NCBI GenBank assembly: GCA_947088195.1
Contig: CAMUFS010000160.1
Coordinates: 1-7,170 of the forward strand
Reading direction: 5' to 3'
Length of the DNA: 7,170 nt
Source: an uncultured Clostridia bacterium
Lineage (GTDB): Bacteria; Bacillota; Clostridia; Lachnospirales; Lachnospiraceae
Each line of letters begins with the position of its first letter. Within the stretch, counting starts at the first letter, position 1. Below are positions 1 to 5,774 of the stretch, in pieces. Made by a program: the position numbers and the translations under genes. Below the pieces are notes generated by a model. It had not been told where the DNA came from, did not search any database, and was given only the letters and a program-made list of their open reading frames with translations.

Positions 1-17
1 ATAAATTTTCCTATACT

Positions 18-34
18 AAAAAATAGCGGCTATT
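18..34 (-). terminator. Weak candidate intrinsic terminator after the metal ATPase gene
   Basis: Read on the minus strand, arms AATAGC and GCTATT (22-27 and 29-34 on the plus strand) form a short hairpin followed by a run of T (complement of A18-A21). It lies about 40 bp beyond the ATPase stop codon, where an operon terminator would be expected. The stem is only 5-6 bp with a tight loop and the U-run is short, so efficiency is doubtful. A 12-bp perfect palindrome, TATTGTACAATA, lies beside it at 31-42 and may mean something else. Confidence 0.3.
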
Positions 35-72
35 GTACAATATATTTTTCACACAATAACCACTATATTTTT

Positions 73-1956
73 TTATAATTTTTTTACAAACAATGCCCGA
101 ATCGCATTGAGCACTGCTAGTATCATGACTCCTACATCTGCAAAAACAGCCAGCCACATATTAGCAATTCCTAACGCTCCCAACGCTAGGCATATCGCTT
201 TTATGCCAATGGCAAACCAAATATTTTCATACACGATGCGCAGACATTTGCGCGAGATGCGGATCGCTTTGGCTATTTTTATCGGATCATCATCCATCAA
301 TACCACATCTGCCGCTTCAATCGCAGCATCCGATCCCATGGCACCCATAGCTATGCCAATGTCTGCTCTTGAGAGAACAGGTGCATCATTAATGCCATCT
401 CCCACAAATGCCAGCCTTGCCTTTGCAGGTTTTTTGCTTAAAAGCTCCTCCACCTTGGAAACCTTTCCGGCTGGAAGCAGCTCGCTGTAGACCTCATGGA
501 TTCCAAGTGTTGCAGCCACTTGATCCGCCACATTTTTTGCGTCACCAGTAAGCATTACTGTTTTCTCTACGCCAGATGCTTTAAGTGCAGATATGGCTTC
601 TTTTGCATTTTCTTTCACAATATCCGATATCACAATATGACCAGCATAGCTTCCATCTATCGCCATATGAATAATTGTTCCCACATGATGACAATCGATA
701 TATGTCACCTGAAGCTGCTTCATCAGCTTATCATTGCCTGCCGCTATCTCCATACCATCCACTGTAGCAATCACGCCTCTTCCACTGATCTCCTGAACAG
801 AAGTCACTCTGCTTCGGTCAATTTCTTTTCCATACGCGCGCTGCAAGCTTTTGCTAATAGGATGAGAAGACGCACTTTCTGCAAGCGCAGCATACTCCAC
901 CAGCTTTGCATTTTCTATCTCATTGTGATGGATGCCATTGACCTCAAATACTCCCTGTGTTAAAGTTCCTGTTTTATCAAAAACAACATATTTTGTTTGC
1001 GCCAACGTTTCCAGATAATTGGAGCCTTTTACCAGAATACCTTCCTTGCTGGCTCCCCCGATTCCGGCAAAAAAGCTGAGTGGAATACTGACCACCAAAG
1101 CACAGGGGCAACTAATTACTAGGAAAGTCAAGGCACGATATACCCACTCTCCCCAGTCTGCAGGTACACCCATAATAACGATGCGAAAGAGTGGCGGCAA
1201 CACAGCGAGAGCTAGTGCACTGTAACATACAAGAGGCGTATACACTCTGGCAAATTTGGAAATAAAATCTTCGGATTTTGATTTTCTGGAGCTTGCATTC
1301 TCCACAAGATCAAGGATGCGGGAAACGGTAGATTCGCCAAATTCCTTCGTTGTCTGGATTTTTATTCTTCCCGTCATATTAATACAGCCGCTGATAATCT
1401 CATCTCCGACCGATGTCTCACGGGGAAGGCTTTCTCCGGTCAGCGCACTGGTATTTAAACTGGAGCTTCCTTCCACAACAATTCCATCAAGCGGCACCTT
1501 CTCTCCGGGCTGCACCACAATTATACTGCCAATTTCCACCTCATCTGGATCTATCTGCTTCAGCGTTCCCTCAAATTCTATATTGGCATAGTCTGGGCGT
1601 ATATCCATCAGATCACTGATATTTCTTCGGCTCTTTCCCACCGCGTAGCTCTGAAACCATTCTCCAACCTGATAAAACAGCATAACAGCGATGGCTTCCG
1701 TGTAATCTCCACTTTTAAATACCGCCAACACAATCGCACCGACCGTTGCGATTGCCATAAGAAAACTCTCGTCAAACATCTGGCGATTCTTAACACCTTT
1801 TCCTGCTTTTATCAAAATATCATAACCTATTATTAGATATGGCACCATATACAACACAAACCGAAGTATGCCCTCGATGGGTAGAAAGTGTAATATCACC
1901 ATAAGAACTGCCGTTATAATAATTCGAAACAACATTTTTTTCTGCTTTTTGCTCAT
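73..1956 (-). CDS. cadA: P1B-type heavy-metal efflux ATPase (Zn/Cd/Pb class) lacking an N-terminal metal-binding domain
   Basis: This membrane pump exports a divalent metal cation at the cost of ATP. Numbered from the ATG at 1956 (627 residues), it shows two N-terminal hydrophobic pairs (about 10-48 and 64-105), the actuator TGE at 173-175, the transmembrane CPC metal motif at 283-285, the phosphorylated Asp in DKTGT at 327, the HP motif at 365-366, TGD at 470-472, GDGINDAP at 519-526, and two final helices. Lys586 (GIKAIC) and Asp607 (FADVG) match the conserved Lys and Asp of ZntA/CadA, which points to Zn(II), Cd(II) or Pb(II) rather than copper. No HMA domain is present; a separate HMA protein is encoded just upstream. 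The frame stays open to a TTG at 2016, but GAGG (1966-1963) lies 6 nt before the ATG at 1956, so that start is preferred. Expression is probably controlled by the divergent ArsR-type regulator. Function is secure; the exact metal is inferred. Confidence 0.95.
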   Translation of the reverse strand: MSKKQKKMLFRIIITAVLMVILHFLPIEGILRFVLYMVPYLIIGYDILIKAGKGVKNRQMFDESFLMAIATVGAIVLAVFKSGDYTEAIAVMLFYQVGEWFQSYAVGKSRRNISDLMDIRPDYANIEFEGTLKQIDPDEVEIGSIIVVQPGEKVPLDGIVVEGSSSLNTSALTGESLPRETSVGDEIISGCINMTGRIKIQTTKEFGESTVSRILDLVENASSRKSKSEDFISKFARVYTPLVCYSALALAVLPPLFRIVIMGVPADWGEWVYRALTFLVISCPCALVVSIPLSFFAGIGGASKEGILVKGSNYLETLAQTKYVVFDKTGTLTQGVFEVNGIHHNEIENAKLVEYAALAESASSHPISKSLQRAYGKEIDRSRVTSVQEISGRGVIATVDGMEIAAGNDKLMKQLQVTYIDCHHVGTIIHMAIDGSYAGHIVISDIVKENAKEAISALKASGVEKTVMLTGDAKNVADQVAATLGIHEVYSELLPAGKVSKVEELLSKKPAKARLAFVGDGINDAPVLSRADIGIAMGAMGSDAAIEAADVVLMDDDPIKIAKAIRISRKCLRIVYENIWFAIGIKAICLALGALGIANMWLAVFADVGVMILAVLNAIRALFVKKL

Positions 1957-2024
1957 AGTCATCCTCATTTCTGCGCCACTTTTATGCATAAATATCTTTA
2001 TCGAATCTGAACACAAACAAACCC

Positions 2025-2046
2025 ATAAACGTTATTGCCAGTTTAT
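2025..2046. repeat. Inverted repeat in the gap between the HMA gene and the ATPase gene
   Basis: Arms ATAAAC (2025-2030) and GTTTAT (2041-2046) flank a 10-bp spacer. The half-sites TAAAC/GTTTA are the same as those of the operator-like repeat at 2395-2418, but 2 bp closer together. The repeat lies in a 123-bp intercistronic gap, long for an operon. In RNA it could be a hairpin, and longer-range pairing of 2048-2055 with 1976-1980, next to the ATPase ribosome binding site, is also possible. Its role is unknown. Confidence 0.35.
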
Positions 2047-2079
2047 CAGTGGAAATTTTTTAAGACGCTTCCTGATCTT

Positions 2080-2298
2080 TTAGATAAATACTTCGCAGTC
2101 GTCCTCAACCTTCTTACAATTTGCGCGGACCTGCTGCATCACTGTTTTGGGTTCTACCCCCTCCTCAAATTCTACATTCATCTTAAGTGTCATAAAATTT
2201 ACAACTGCATCCTTCACACCAGCTGTCTTTTTGGCAGCCTCCTCCATCTTATTTGCACAATTTGCACAATCCACATCAATCTTATAAGTTTTTTTCAT
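2080..2298 (-). CDS. Small soluble heavy-metal-associated (HMA) domain protein, putative metallochaperone
   Basis: This is a 72-residue single-domain protein of the HMA/ATX1-like fold. The metal-binding motif is Asp10-Cys11-Ala-Asn-Cys14 in the first loop, followed by the usual helix and a strand-rich remainder. The DCxxC form is typical of the Zn/Cd/Pb ATPase N-terminal domains, where the Asp can complete the site. Two further cysteines, C61 and C68, near the acidic C-terminus are unusual and could contribute ligands. There is no signal peptide, so it is cytoplasmic. It is the first gene of the operon, and the ATPase downstream lacks its own HMA domain. The simplest reading is that this protein is the detached domain, delivering metal to or regulating the pump; that is inference. 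The start is supported by GAGGG at 2308-2304, 5 nt before the ATG. Confidence 0.9.
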   Translation of the reverse strand: MKKTYKIDVDCANCANKMEEAAKKTAGVKDAVVNFMTLKMNVEFEEGVEPKTVMQQVRANCKKVEDDCEVFI

Positions 2299-2313
2299 AC
2301 AAACCCTCTTTCT

Positions 2314-2384
2314 GCATGGTCTAATTATTCATATTTTCCTGTGCCAGACCATGCGAGGACACGGAATATGGGGAGAGCTCTCCC
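2314..2384 (-). promoter_or_regulatory. Structured 5' leader of the HMA-ATPase operon, candidate cis-regulatory RNA
   Basis: On the minus-strand transcript three pairings are visible. P0 is the perfect palindrome GGGAGAGCTCTCCC at 2384-2371. P1 starts immediately after it: 2370-2365 pairs with 2335-2330, 2364-2363 with 2339-2338, 2362-2360 with 2343-2341, and 2358-2357 with 2345-2344, giving 13 bp with three small bulges and an 11-nt loop. The P1 loop contains GCATGGTCT (2354-2346), perfectly complementary to AGACCATGC (2322-2314), which ends 5 nt before the GAGGG ribosome binding site. P1 and P2 therefore form an H-type pseudoknot topology or are mutually exclusive. The linkers (2, 0 and 7 nt) look tight for both full stems at once, so a two-state switch is also possible. 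It resembles no riboswitch class that I recognise. The pairings are seen directly; a regulatory role is inferred. Confidence 0.5.
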
Positions 2385-2394
2385 ACATTTTTGA

Positions 2395-2418
2395 TTAAAC
2401 ATATATTTAATTGTTTAA
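2395..2418. promoter_or_regulatory. ArsR/SmtB-type operator over the efflux operon start
   Basis: Arms TTAAACA (2395-2401) and TGTTTAA (2412-2418) form a perfect 7-bp inverted repeat with a 10-bp AT-rich spacer. This matches the style of ArsR/SmtB-family operators. It lies directly downstream of the minus-strand -10 box (2428-2423), covering the predicted transcription start near 2416. Binding by the divergently encoded ArsR-domain protein would block transcription until metal is bound. Assignment to that regulator is inferred from position. Confidence 0.65.
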
Positions 2419-2422
2419 CCAT

Positions 2423-2451
2423 ACTATACTATTTTTTTCATGTTTTTTCAA
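2423..2451 (-). promoter_or_regulatory. Promoter of the HMA-ATPase operon
   Basis: On the minus strand there is a -35 box TTGAAA (2451-2446), a 17-bp spacer and a -10 box TATAGT (2428-2423). Both boxes match the sigma-A consensus at 5 of 6 positions. The predicted start near 2416 gives a leader of about 118 nt and falls inside the operator-like repeat. Confidence 0.65.
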
Positions 2452-2512
2452 TATATAATGATAGTTTTCTTCCAATCAGGCGAAAAAAATTTCCTTTTGG
2501 GCTAATAAAGGA

Positions 2513-2541
2513 TTGTAAGTCAGTGGTAGAAGTGATATAAT
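2513..2541 (+). promoter_or_regulatory. Promoter of the ArsR-AraC fusion regulator
   Basis: There is a -35 box TTGTAA (2513-2518), a 17-bp spacer, and an extended -10 TGATATAAT (2533-2541). An inverted repeat, TTCTTT and AAAGAA around ACAA (2541-2556), spans the likely transcription start and could be an operator or a chance AT-rich hairpin. The promoter is about 95 bp from the operator at 2395-2418, so simple autorepression through that site is not obvious. Apart from the promoters, operator and leader, the rest of the 270-bp divergent gap shows nothing else. Confidence 0.65.
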
Positions 2542-2568
2542 TCTTTACAAAAAGAAAGGATAATGTTT

Positions 2569-3297
2569 ATGCAAACTATTCAATTACCCCACGAGCATGG
2601 GCAGATCATGGAACACAATATCAATGAGATACCAGCAAACCAAAGCTTTCAAACCATATCCGATATTTTTAAGCTGCTCAGTGACAGCAGCCGGATTCGA
2701 ATTTTCTGGCTGCTTTGTCACTGTGAAGAGTGCGTGATAAATCTTTCCGCTATGATGGAGATGAGCAGTCCCGCCGTATCCCATCATCTAAAAGCACTGA
2801 AAGCCGGAAATTTAATTACAAGCAAACGAAATGGAAAGGAAGTATATTATAAGGCTGCTGACACAGAACAAGGAAAGCTGCTACACCATATGATCGAGAA
2901 TTTAATGGACATTACTTGTCCAATTCTTTCTATGCAGGAAAAATCTTGTCAAAAAAGCAAGCTCTTGCGTCCTTCCCAAGAAGCTCTTATAAAAGAAATA
3001 CATGATAAACTCACCAAAAACCTAAGCCAAAAATATACCATCGAAGAATTATCCAAACAGTATCTAATAAATACTTCTTCCCTTAAAGCTGATTTTAAAG
3101 CGGTATATGGTATGCCCATTGCCGCCTATATGAAAGAATATCGAATAAAGCAAGCTATGAAGCTTCTTTTAGAAACAAAAGAAAGCATTTCTTCTATTGC
3201 CTCCATGGTTGGCTATAGCAGCCAGAGCAAATTTACCAAAGCATTTAAAGAAATCACACAAAGCCTTCCCAGCGAATTTCGACAACAAAAACACTGA
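2569..3297 (+). CDS. ArsR/SmtB metal-sensor domain fused to an AraC-type DNA-binding domain
   Basis: This is a cytoplasmic transcription regulator with two DNA-binding modules, 242 residues from the ATG at 2569. Residues about 25-110 form an ArsR/SmtB winged helix, with the recognition helix around SSPAVSHHLKAL (SHH at 71-73) and the wing around NGKEVYY. The segment Cys50-His-Cys52-Glu-Glu-Cys55 sits where CadC/ArsR carry their alpha-3 CxC metal ligands; only the first Cys of that pair is conserved in place, so the site is a variant. N-terminal H8-E-H10 could add ligands. After a linker with C117 and C127, residues about 140-242 form the double helix-turn-helix of AraC/XylS proteins (first HTH about 157-176, second about 206-226, ending LPSEFRQQ). 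It is divergent from the HMA-ATPase operon, its likely target. An ATG at 2563 is only 2 nt from AAAGGA (2555-2560), whereas 2569 is 8 nt away, so 2569 is preferred. The next gene is convergent, 7 bp away. Confidence 0.88.
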   Translation: MQTIQLPHEHGQIMEHNINEIPANQSFQTISDIFKLLSDSSRIRIFWLLCHCEECVINLSAMMEMSSPAVSHHLKALKAGNLITSKRNGKEVYYKAADTEQGKLLHHMIENLMDITCPILSMQEKSCQKSKLLRPSQEALIKEIHDKLTKNLSQKYTIEELSKQYLINTSSLKADFKAVYGMPIAAYMKEYRIKQAMKLLLETKESISSIASMVGYSSQSKFTKAFKEITQSLPSEFRQQKH

Positions 3298-3304
3298 TAT
3301 TTCT

Positions 3305-3712
3305 CTATTTTATTTCCTTTATAAAGAAAATTTCCAAGGGTTCACCGGGAAGCAGCAATGCACCTGCATCCACATAATGTAATTTGCGATAAAAATGTTG
3401 TGCTGTCTCATTTGCCAAGGTAGATGTCATAACAAGCTGGTGGCCCTCCTCCTTTCTCTGCTTTTCCCAAAAAGAAACCAAAGCTGCACCATATCCCTGA
3501 TTTCGATATGGTTCAAGAAAAAATAGCATATTGATAAAGGGTGTATTATCCCAAAATAAATTCCATCTCAGCCAGCCAATCTGCTCCTTTTTTTCCTCCA
3601 CCACAAGTATTCGTTTTAATAATAAAACAGACATTAATTCTTCTTTTTGAATATGCTTATCATATTGTAAAAGAAAATCAACGTCTGTCTTATCTGCCAA
3701 TCTTATATTCAT
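3305..3712 (-). CDS. GNAT-family N-acetyltransferase, substrate unknown
   Basis: This is a 135-residue single-domain protein of the Gcn5-related acetyltransferase fold, which moves an acetyl group from acetyl-CoA to an amine. The acetyl-CoA-binding motif A is visible as Arg70-Asn-Gln-Gly73-Tyr-Gly75 after the strand MLFFLEPYR. The motif B helix region NETAQHFYRKLHY (about 101-113) has the common Asn and Tyr positions of the family. The N-terminal part (IRLADKTDVDFLLQYDKH) is a normal GNAT beginning. The acceptor cannot be told from the sequence. The start is well supported: AAGGAG (3726-3721) lies 8 nt before the ATG. The gene is convergent with the ArsR-AraC regulator and divergent from the 616-residue gene. 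No functional link to either is visible. Confidence 0.85.
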   Translation of the reverse strand: MNIRLADKTDVDFLLQYDKHIQKEELMSVLLLKRILVVEEKKEQIGWLRWNLFWDNTPFINMLFFLEPYRNQGYGAALVSFWEKQRKEEGHQLVMTSTLANETAQHFYRKLHYVDAGALLLPGEPLEIFFIKEIK

Positions 3713-3762
3713 TTCGTCCTCTCCTTATCATATTAAGTAAGTATTACAATATAAAGAAGCTC

Positions 3763-3797
3763 TTGCAACTCTCTTTCTATTTGTTATAATTATAACA
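3763..3797 (+). promoter_or_regulatory. Promoter of the 616-residue gene with a 16-bp palindrome giving a -10 box on each strand
   Basis: On the plus strand there is a -35 box TTGCAA (3763-3768), a 16-bp spacer and a -10 TATAAT (3785-3790). The -10 is part of a perfect palindrome, TGTTATAATTATAACA (3782-3797), which also puts TATAAT on the minus strand at 3794-3789, facing the GNAT gene. No good minus-strand -35 box is seen at the matching distance. TTGCAA is itself palindromic, so it could also serve a minus-strand promoter. A weak GNAT promoter from this site is possible but not shown. Confidence 0.6.
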
Positions 3798-3844
3798 TCT
3801 ACTTCCAAAAATAAAAATAAAATTATAAAAAGGAAAATAATAAC

Positions 3845-5695
3845 ATGAAAGAATTTATTCATCCAACCGATCCCTATCAAATGAATTGGATTGAAGGTGC
3901 AACAGAATGGGGAACTGTAAAAGTGCCCGAAGGGATTGAAGTGACAAAAGCTTCCCACTCCTCAGATGAAATCACAACTGAAAAATATACTTTTACAAAT
4001 ATAACCAATTATGATATTTTCACATCTCTAAGAGATATTTCCATCTACACTCCTTTTCATGATGATTATAAAAGCTCTGCCACATGTATGACTGCACGTT
4101 GTCATACTCATATATGGTGTGGAGAAAATATTTCCTATGTAATGGCACTTCGCATGGGTGGGGAAAGCCCACACTTGGGGCTTGTCTTGACGGAAGGCGC
4201 GTTAAGCGGCTATAGTGTCGAGCGTGACCTATCCCAGATCAGCAATGACCGAGGTGATTTTCTTCTTCATCCTTCTCCTATGACACTTGCACCAAAAGAA
4301 AGCTTTACCATCGCTTGGACTTTATTTTGGCACAATGGAAAAGAAGATTTTTACCAAAAGCTTTCCATATATAATCCAAATTTTATTGCTGTCCATGCAA
4401 AATCGTATATTATTTTCGAAAAAGAGAGCGTCAATCTCTCCATAAAACCTACTTTTTCATTCTCTGCATCTGATATTAATATAACCGATCAAGACAGAAA
4501 AGTAGCTTTTACCATATCTGATCATACCATTTTTATTCAAGAATCTGACCTTGCATACGGTGAGCACATTTATACTATAGTTATAAAAAATATCAAAACC
4601 TATTGCAAAATCCTTGTACTGCCTGCTATAGAAAAACTTGTGGAACGCCGCTGTCACTTTATTGCTGAAAAACAACAATATTGCAATTCTACCAGCAGAT
4701 TACATGGTGCCTACTTAATATATGACAATGAGGACAAAAATCTGTATTACAATACAAGAAATGATTACAATGGTGGGCGCGAACGCATAGGAATGGGCAT
4801 TTTACTTGCCAAATACCTGCAATCACACAAAGATAAGCAATTATCGGACAGTCTATCAAATTATATTGCCTATGTAGAAAGAGAGCTTTTTGATACAAAA
4901 ACTGGAATGGTATATAATGATTATCAAAAAAACAATAGCCATCACAGACTGTATAATTATCCGTGGGTTAGCATTTTTTATATGGAATTATATAAGCTCT
5001 ACGCCGAAAAACAATATTTATTATATGCATTTCGTGCATTGTTATCTTTTTACAGACAAGGCGGCACACATTTTTATGCGATCGAAATTCCATTAAAAGA
5101 GGTTTCTACTCTGCTTATAACTCAACAGATGACGACAGAATATGAAATGCTGATAACATATTTTAGAGAACATTGCGATCATATCCTTGCCAATGGATTA
5201 CATTATCCTGCACACGAGGTCAATTATGAGCAGAGCATTGTTGCCCCCGCGGCAAATATGCTTTTACAAATGTATGAAGTGACAAAAGAGGAAAAATATT
5301 TAGAAGGTGCAAAGCTTCAACTAAAAGTTCTTGAGCTTTTTAATGGGATACAGCCCGATTATCATCTTTATGAGACGGCTATTAGACATTGGGATGGCTA
5401 TTGGTTTGGAAAAAAGAAACGATATGGAGATACATTCCCGCATTATTGGAGTGCACTCAGCGGAAATGTATTTTATCATTATGCAACCATCACTGGTGAC
5501 AAAGACTATTTGAAAAAAGCAGAAGTTTCCCACCGAGGAGTTTTAAGCCTATTTCACATAGATGGCAGTGCCTCCTGTGCTTATCTGTATCCTGTCTCTA
5601 TTAATGGAGAAGAAGGAAGATTTTATGATCCATATGCCAATGATCAAGATTGGGGAATGTATTTTTACTTAAAATATTATTGTTTTTGTTTATAG
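3845..5695 (+). CDS. Uncharacterised protein resembling intracellular six-hairpin glycosidases
   Basis: I do not recognise this 616-residue family with certainty. There is no signal peptide or membrane segment, so it should be cytoplasmic. Residues 1-165 are beta-rich and look like a carbohydrate-enzyme beta-sandwich (for example TEKYTFTNITNYDIFTSLRD and SYVMALRMGGESPHLGLVL). Residues about 185-262 look like a second small beta domain. Residues about 265-616 are a series of helical hairpins with aromatic-rich turns, as in an alpha/alpha toroid. Candidate active-site or sugar-binding stretches are NDYNGGRER (306-314), HYPAHEVNYEQS (453-464), RHWDGYWFG (514-522), GDTFPHYWSALSG (528-540) and DPYANDQDWG (595-604), rich in Trp, Tyr and acids. 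This suggests a hydrolase or lyase acting on small imported sugars, but no catalytic residue can be assigned. AAAAGGAAA lies about 10 nt before the ATG. No transporter or sugar gene is adjacent, so context gives no substrate. Its base composition is more AT-rich than the metal ATPase. Confidence 0.8.
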   Translation: MKEFIHPTDPYQMNWIEGATEWGTVKVPEGIEVTKASHSSDEITTEKYTFTNITNYDIFTSLRDISIYTPFHDDYKSSATCMTARCHTHIWCGENISYVMALRMGGESPHLGLVLTEGALSGYSVERDLSQISNDRGDFLLHPSPMTLAPKESFTIAWTLFWHNGKEDFYQKLSIYNPNFIAVHAKSYIIFEKESVNLSIKPTFSFSASDINITDQDRKVAFTISDHTIFIQESDLAYGEHIYTIVIKNIKTYCKILVLPAIEKLVERRCHFIAEKQQYCNSTSRLHGAYLIYDNEDKNLYYNTRNDYNGGRERIGMGILLAKYLQSHKDKQLSDSLSNYIAYVERELFDTKTGMVYNDYQKNNSHHRLYNYPWVSIFYMELYKLYAEKQYLLYAFRALLSFYRQGGTHFYAIEIPLKEVSTLLITQQMTTEYEMLITYFREHCDHILANGLHYPAHEVNYEQSIVAPAANMLLQMYEVTKEEKYLEGAKLQLKVLELFNGIQPDYHLYETAIRHWDGYWFGKKKRYGDTFPHYWSALSGNVFYHYATITGDKDYLKKAEVSHRGVLSLFHIDGSASCAYLYPVSINGEEGRFYDPYANDQDWGMYFYLKYYCFCL

Positions 5696-5716
5696 AAGCC
5701 TGCTTGTGCATAGTCT

Positions 5717-5746
5717 GCCCAGAGAACAGTCCATAGTCCTCTGGGC
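5717..5746 (+). terminator. Hairpin after the 616-residue gene, candidate terminator
   Basis: Arms GCCCAGAG (5717-5724) and CTCTGGGC (5739-5746) form a perfect 8-bp GC-rich stem around a 14-nt loop, 21 bp after the stop codon of the 616-residue gene. What follows on the plus strand is AT-rich (TATTCTAGTT) but not a clean T-run, so intrinsic termination may be weak. On the minus strand no T-run follows, so it is not an obvious terminator for the convergent clpP. Confidence 0.5.
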
Positions 5747-5774
5747 TATTCTAGTTATAATGAATAGTTATATT

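Noticed and set aside
31..42. Perfect 12-bp palindrome TATTGTACAATA as an operator or attachment site
   Set aside because: It lies beyond the ATPase stop codon with no promoter or second copy in the window, and such AT-rich palindromes arise easily by chance.
107..1619. Several plus-strand open frames opposite the metal ATPase gene
   Set aside because: They lie antisense to a gene with all P-type ATPase motifs, lack ribosome binding sites and have no recognisable domains.
1957..2016. Upstream in-frame extension of the ATPase to a TTG start, adding 20 residues
   Set aside because: It has no convincing ribosome binding site, while GAGG lies 6 nt before the ATG at 1956.
2371..2392. Palindrome GGGAGAGCTCTCCC followed by TTTTT on the plus strand, read as a plus-strand terminator
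   Set aside because: No plus-strand gene or promoter lies upstream; on the transcribed minus strand no T-run follows, so a leader structure is the better reading.
2480..2510. Imperfect inverted repeat around CCAATCAGG and CCTTTTGG upstream of the regulator promoter
   Set aside because: The pairing needs several mismatches and gaps around an A/T run, so it is not convincing as an operator.
3728..3958. Minus-strand open frame across the start of the 616-residue gene
   Set aside because: It is antisense to a well-supported gene start and promoter, is low in complexity and has no ribosome binding site.
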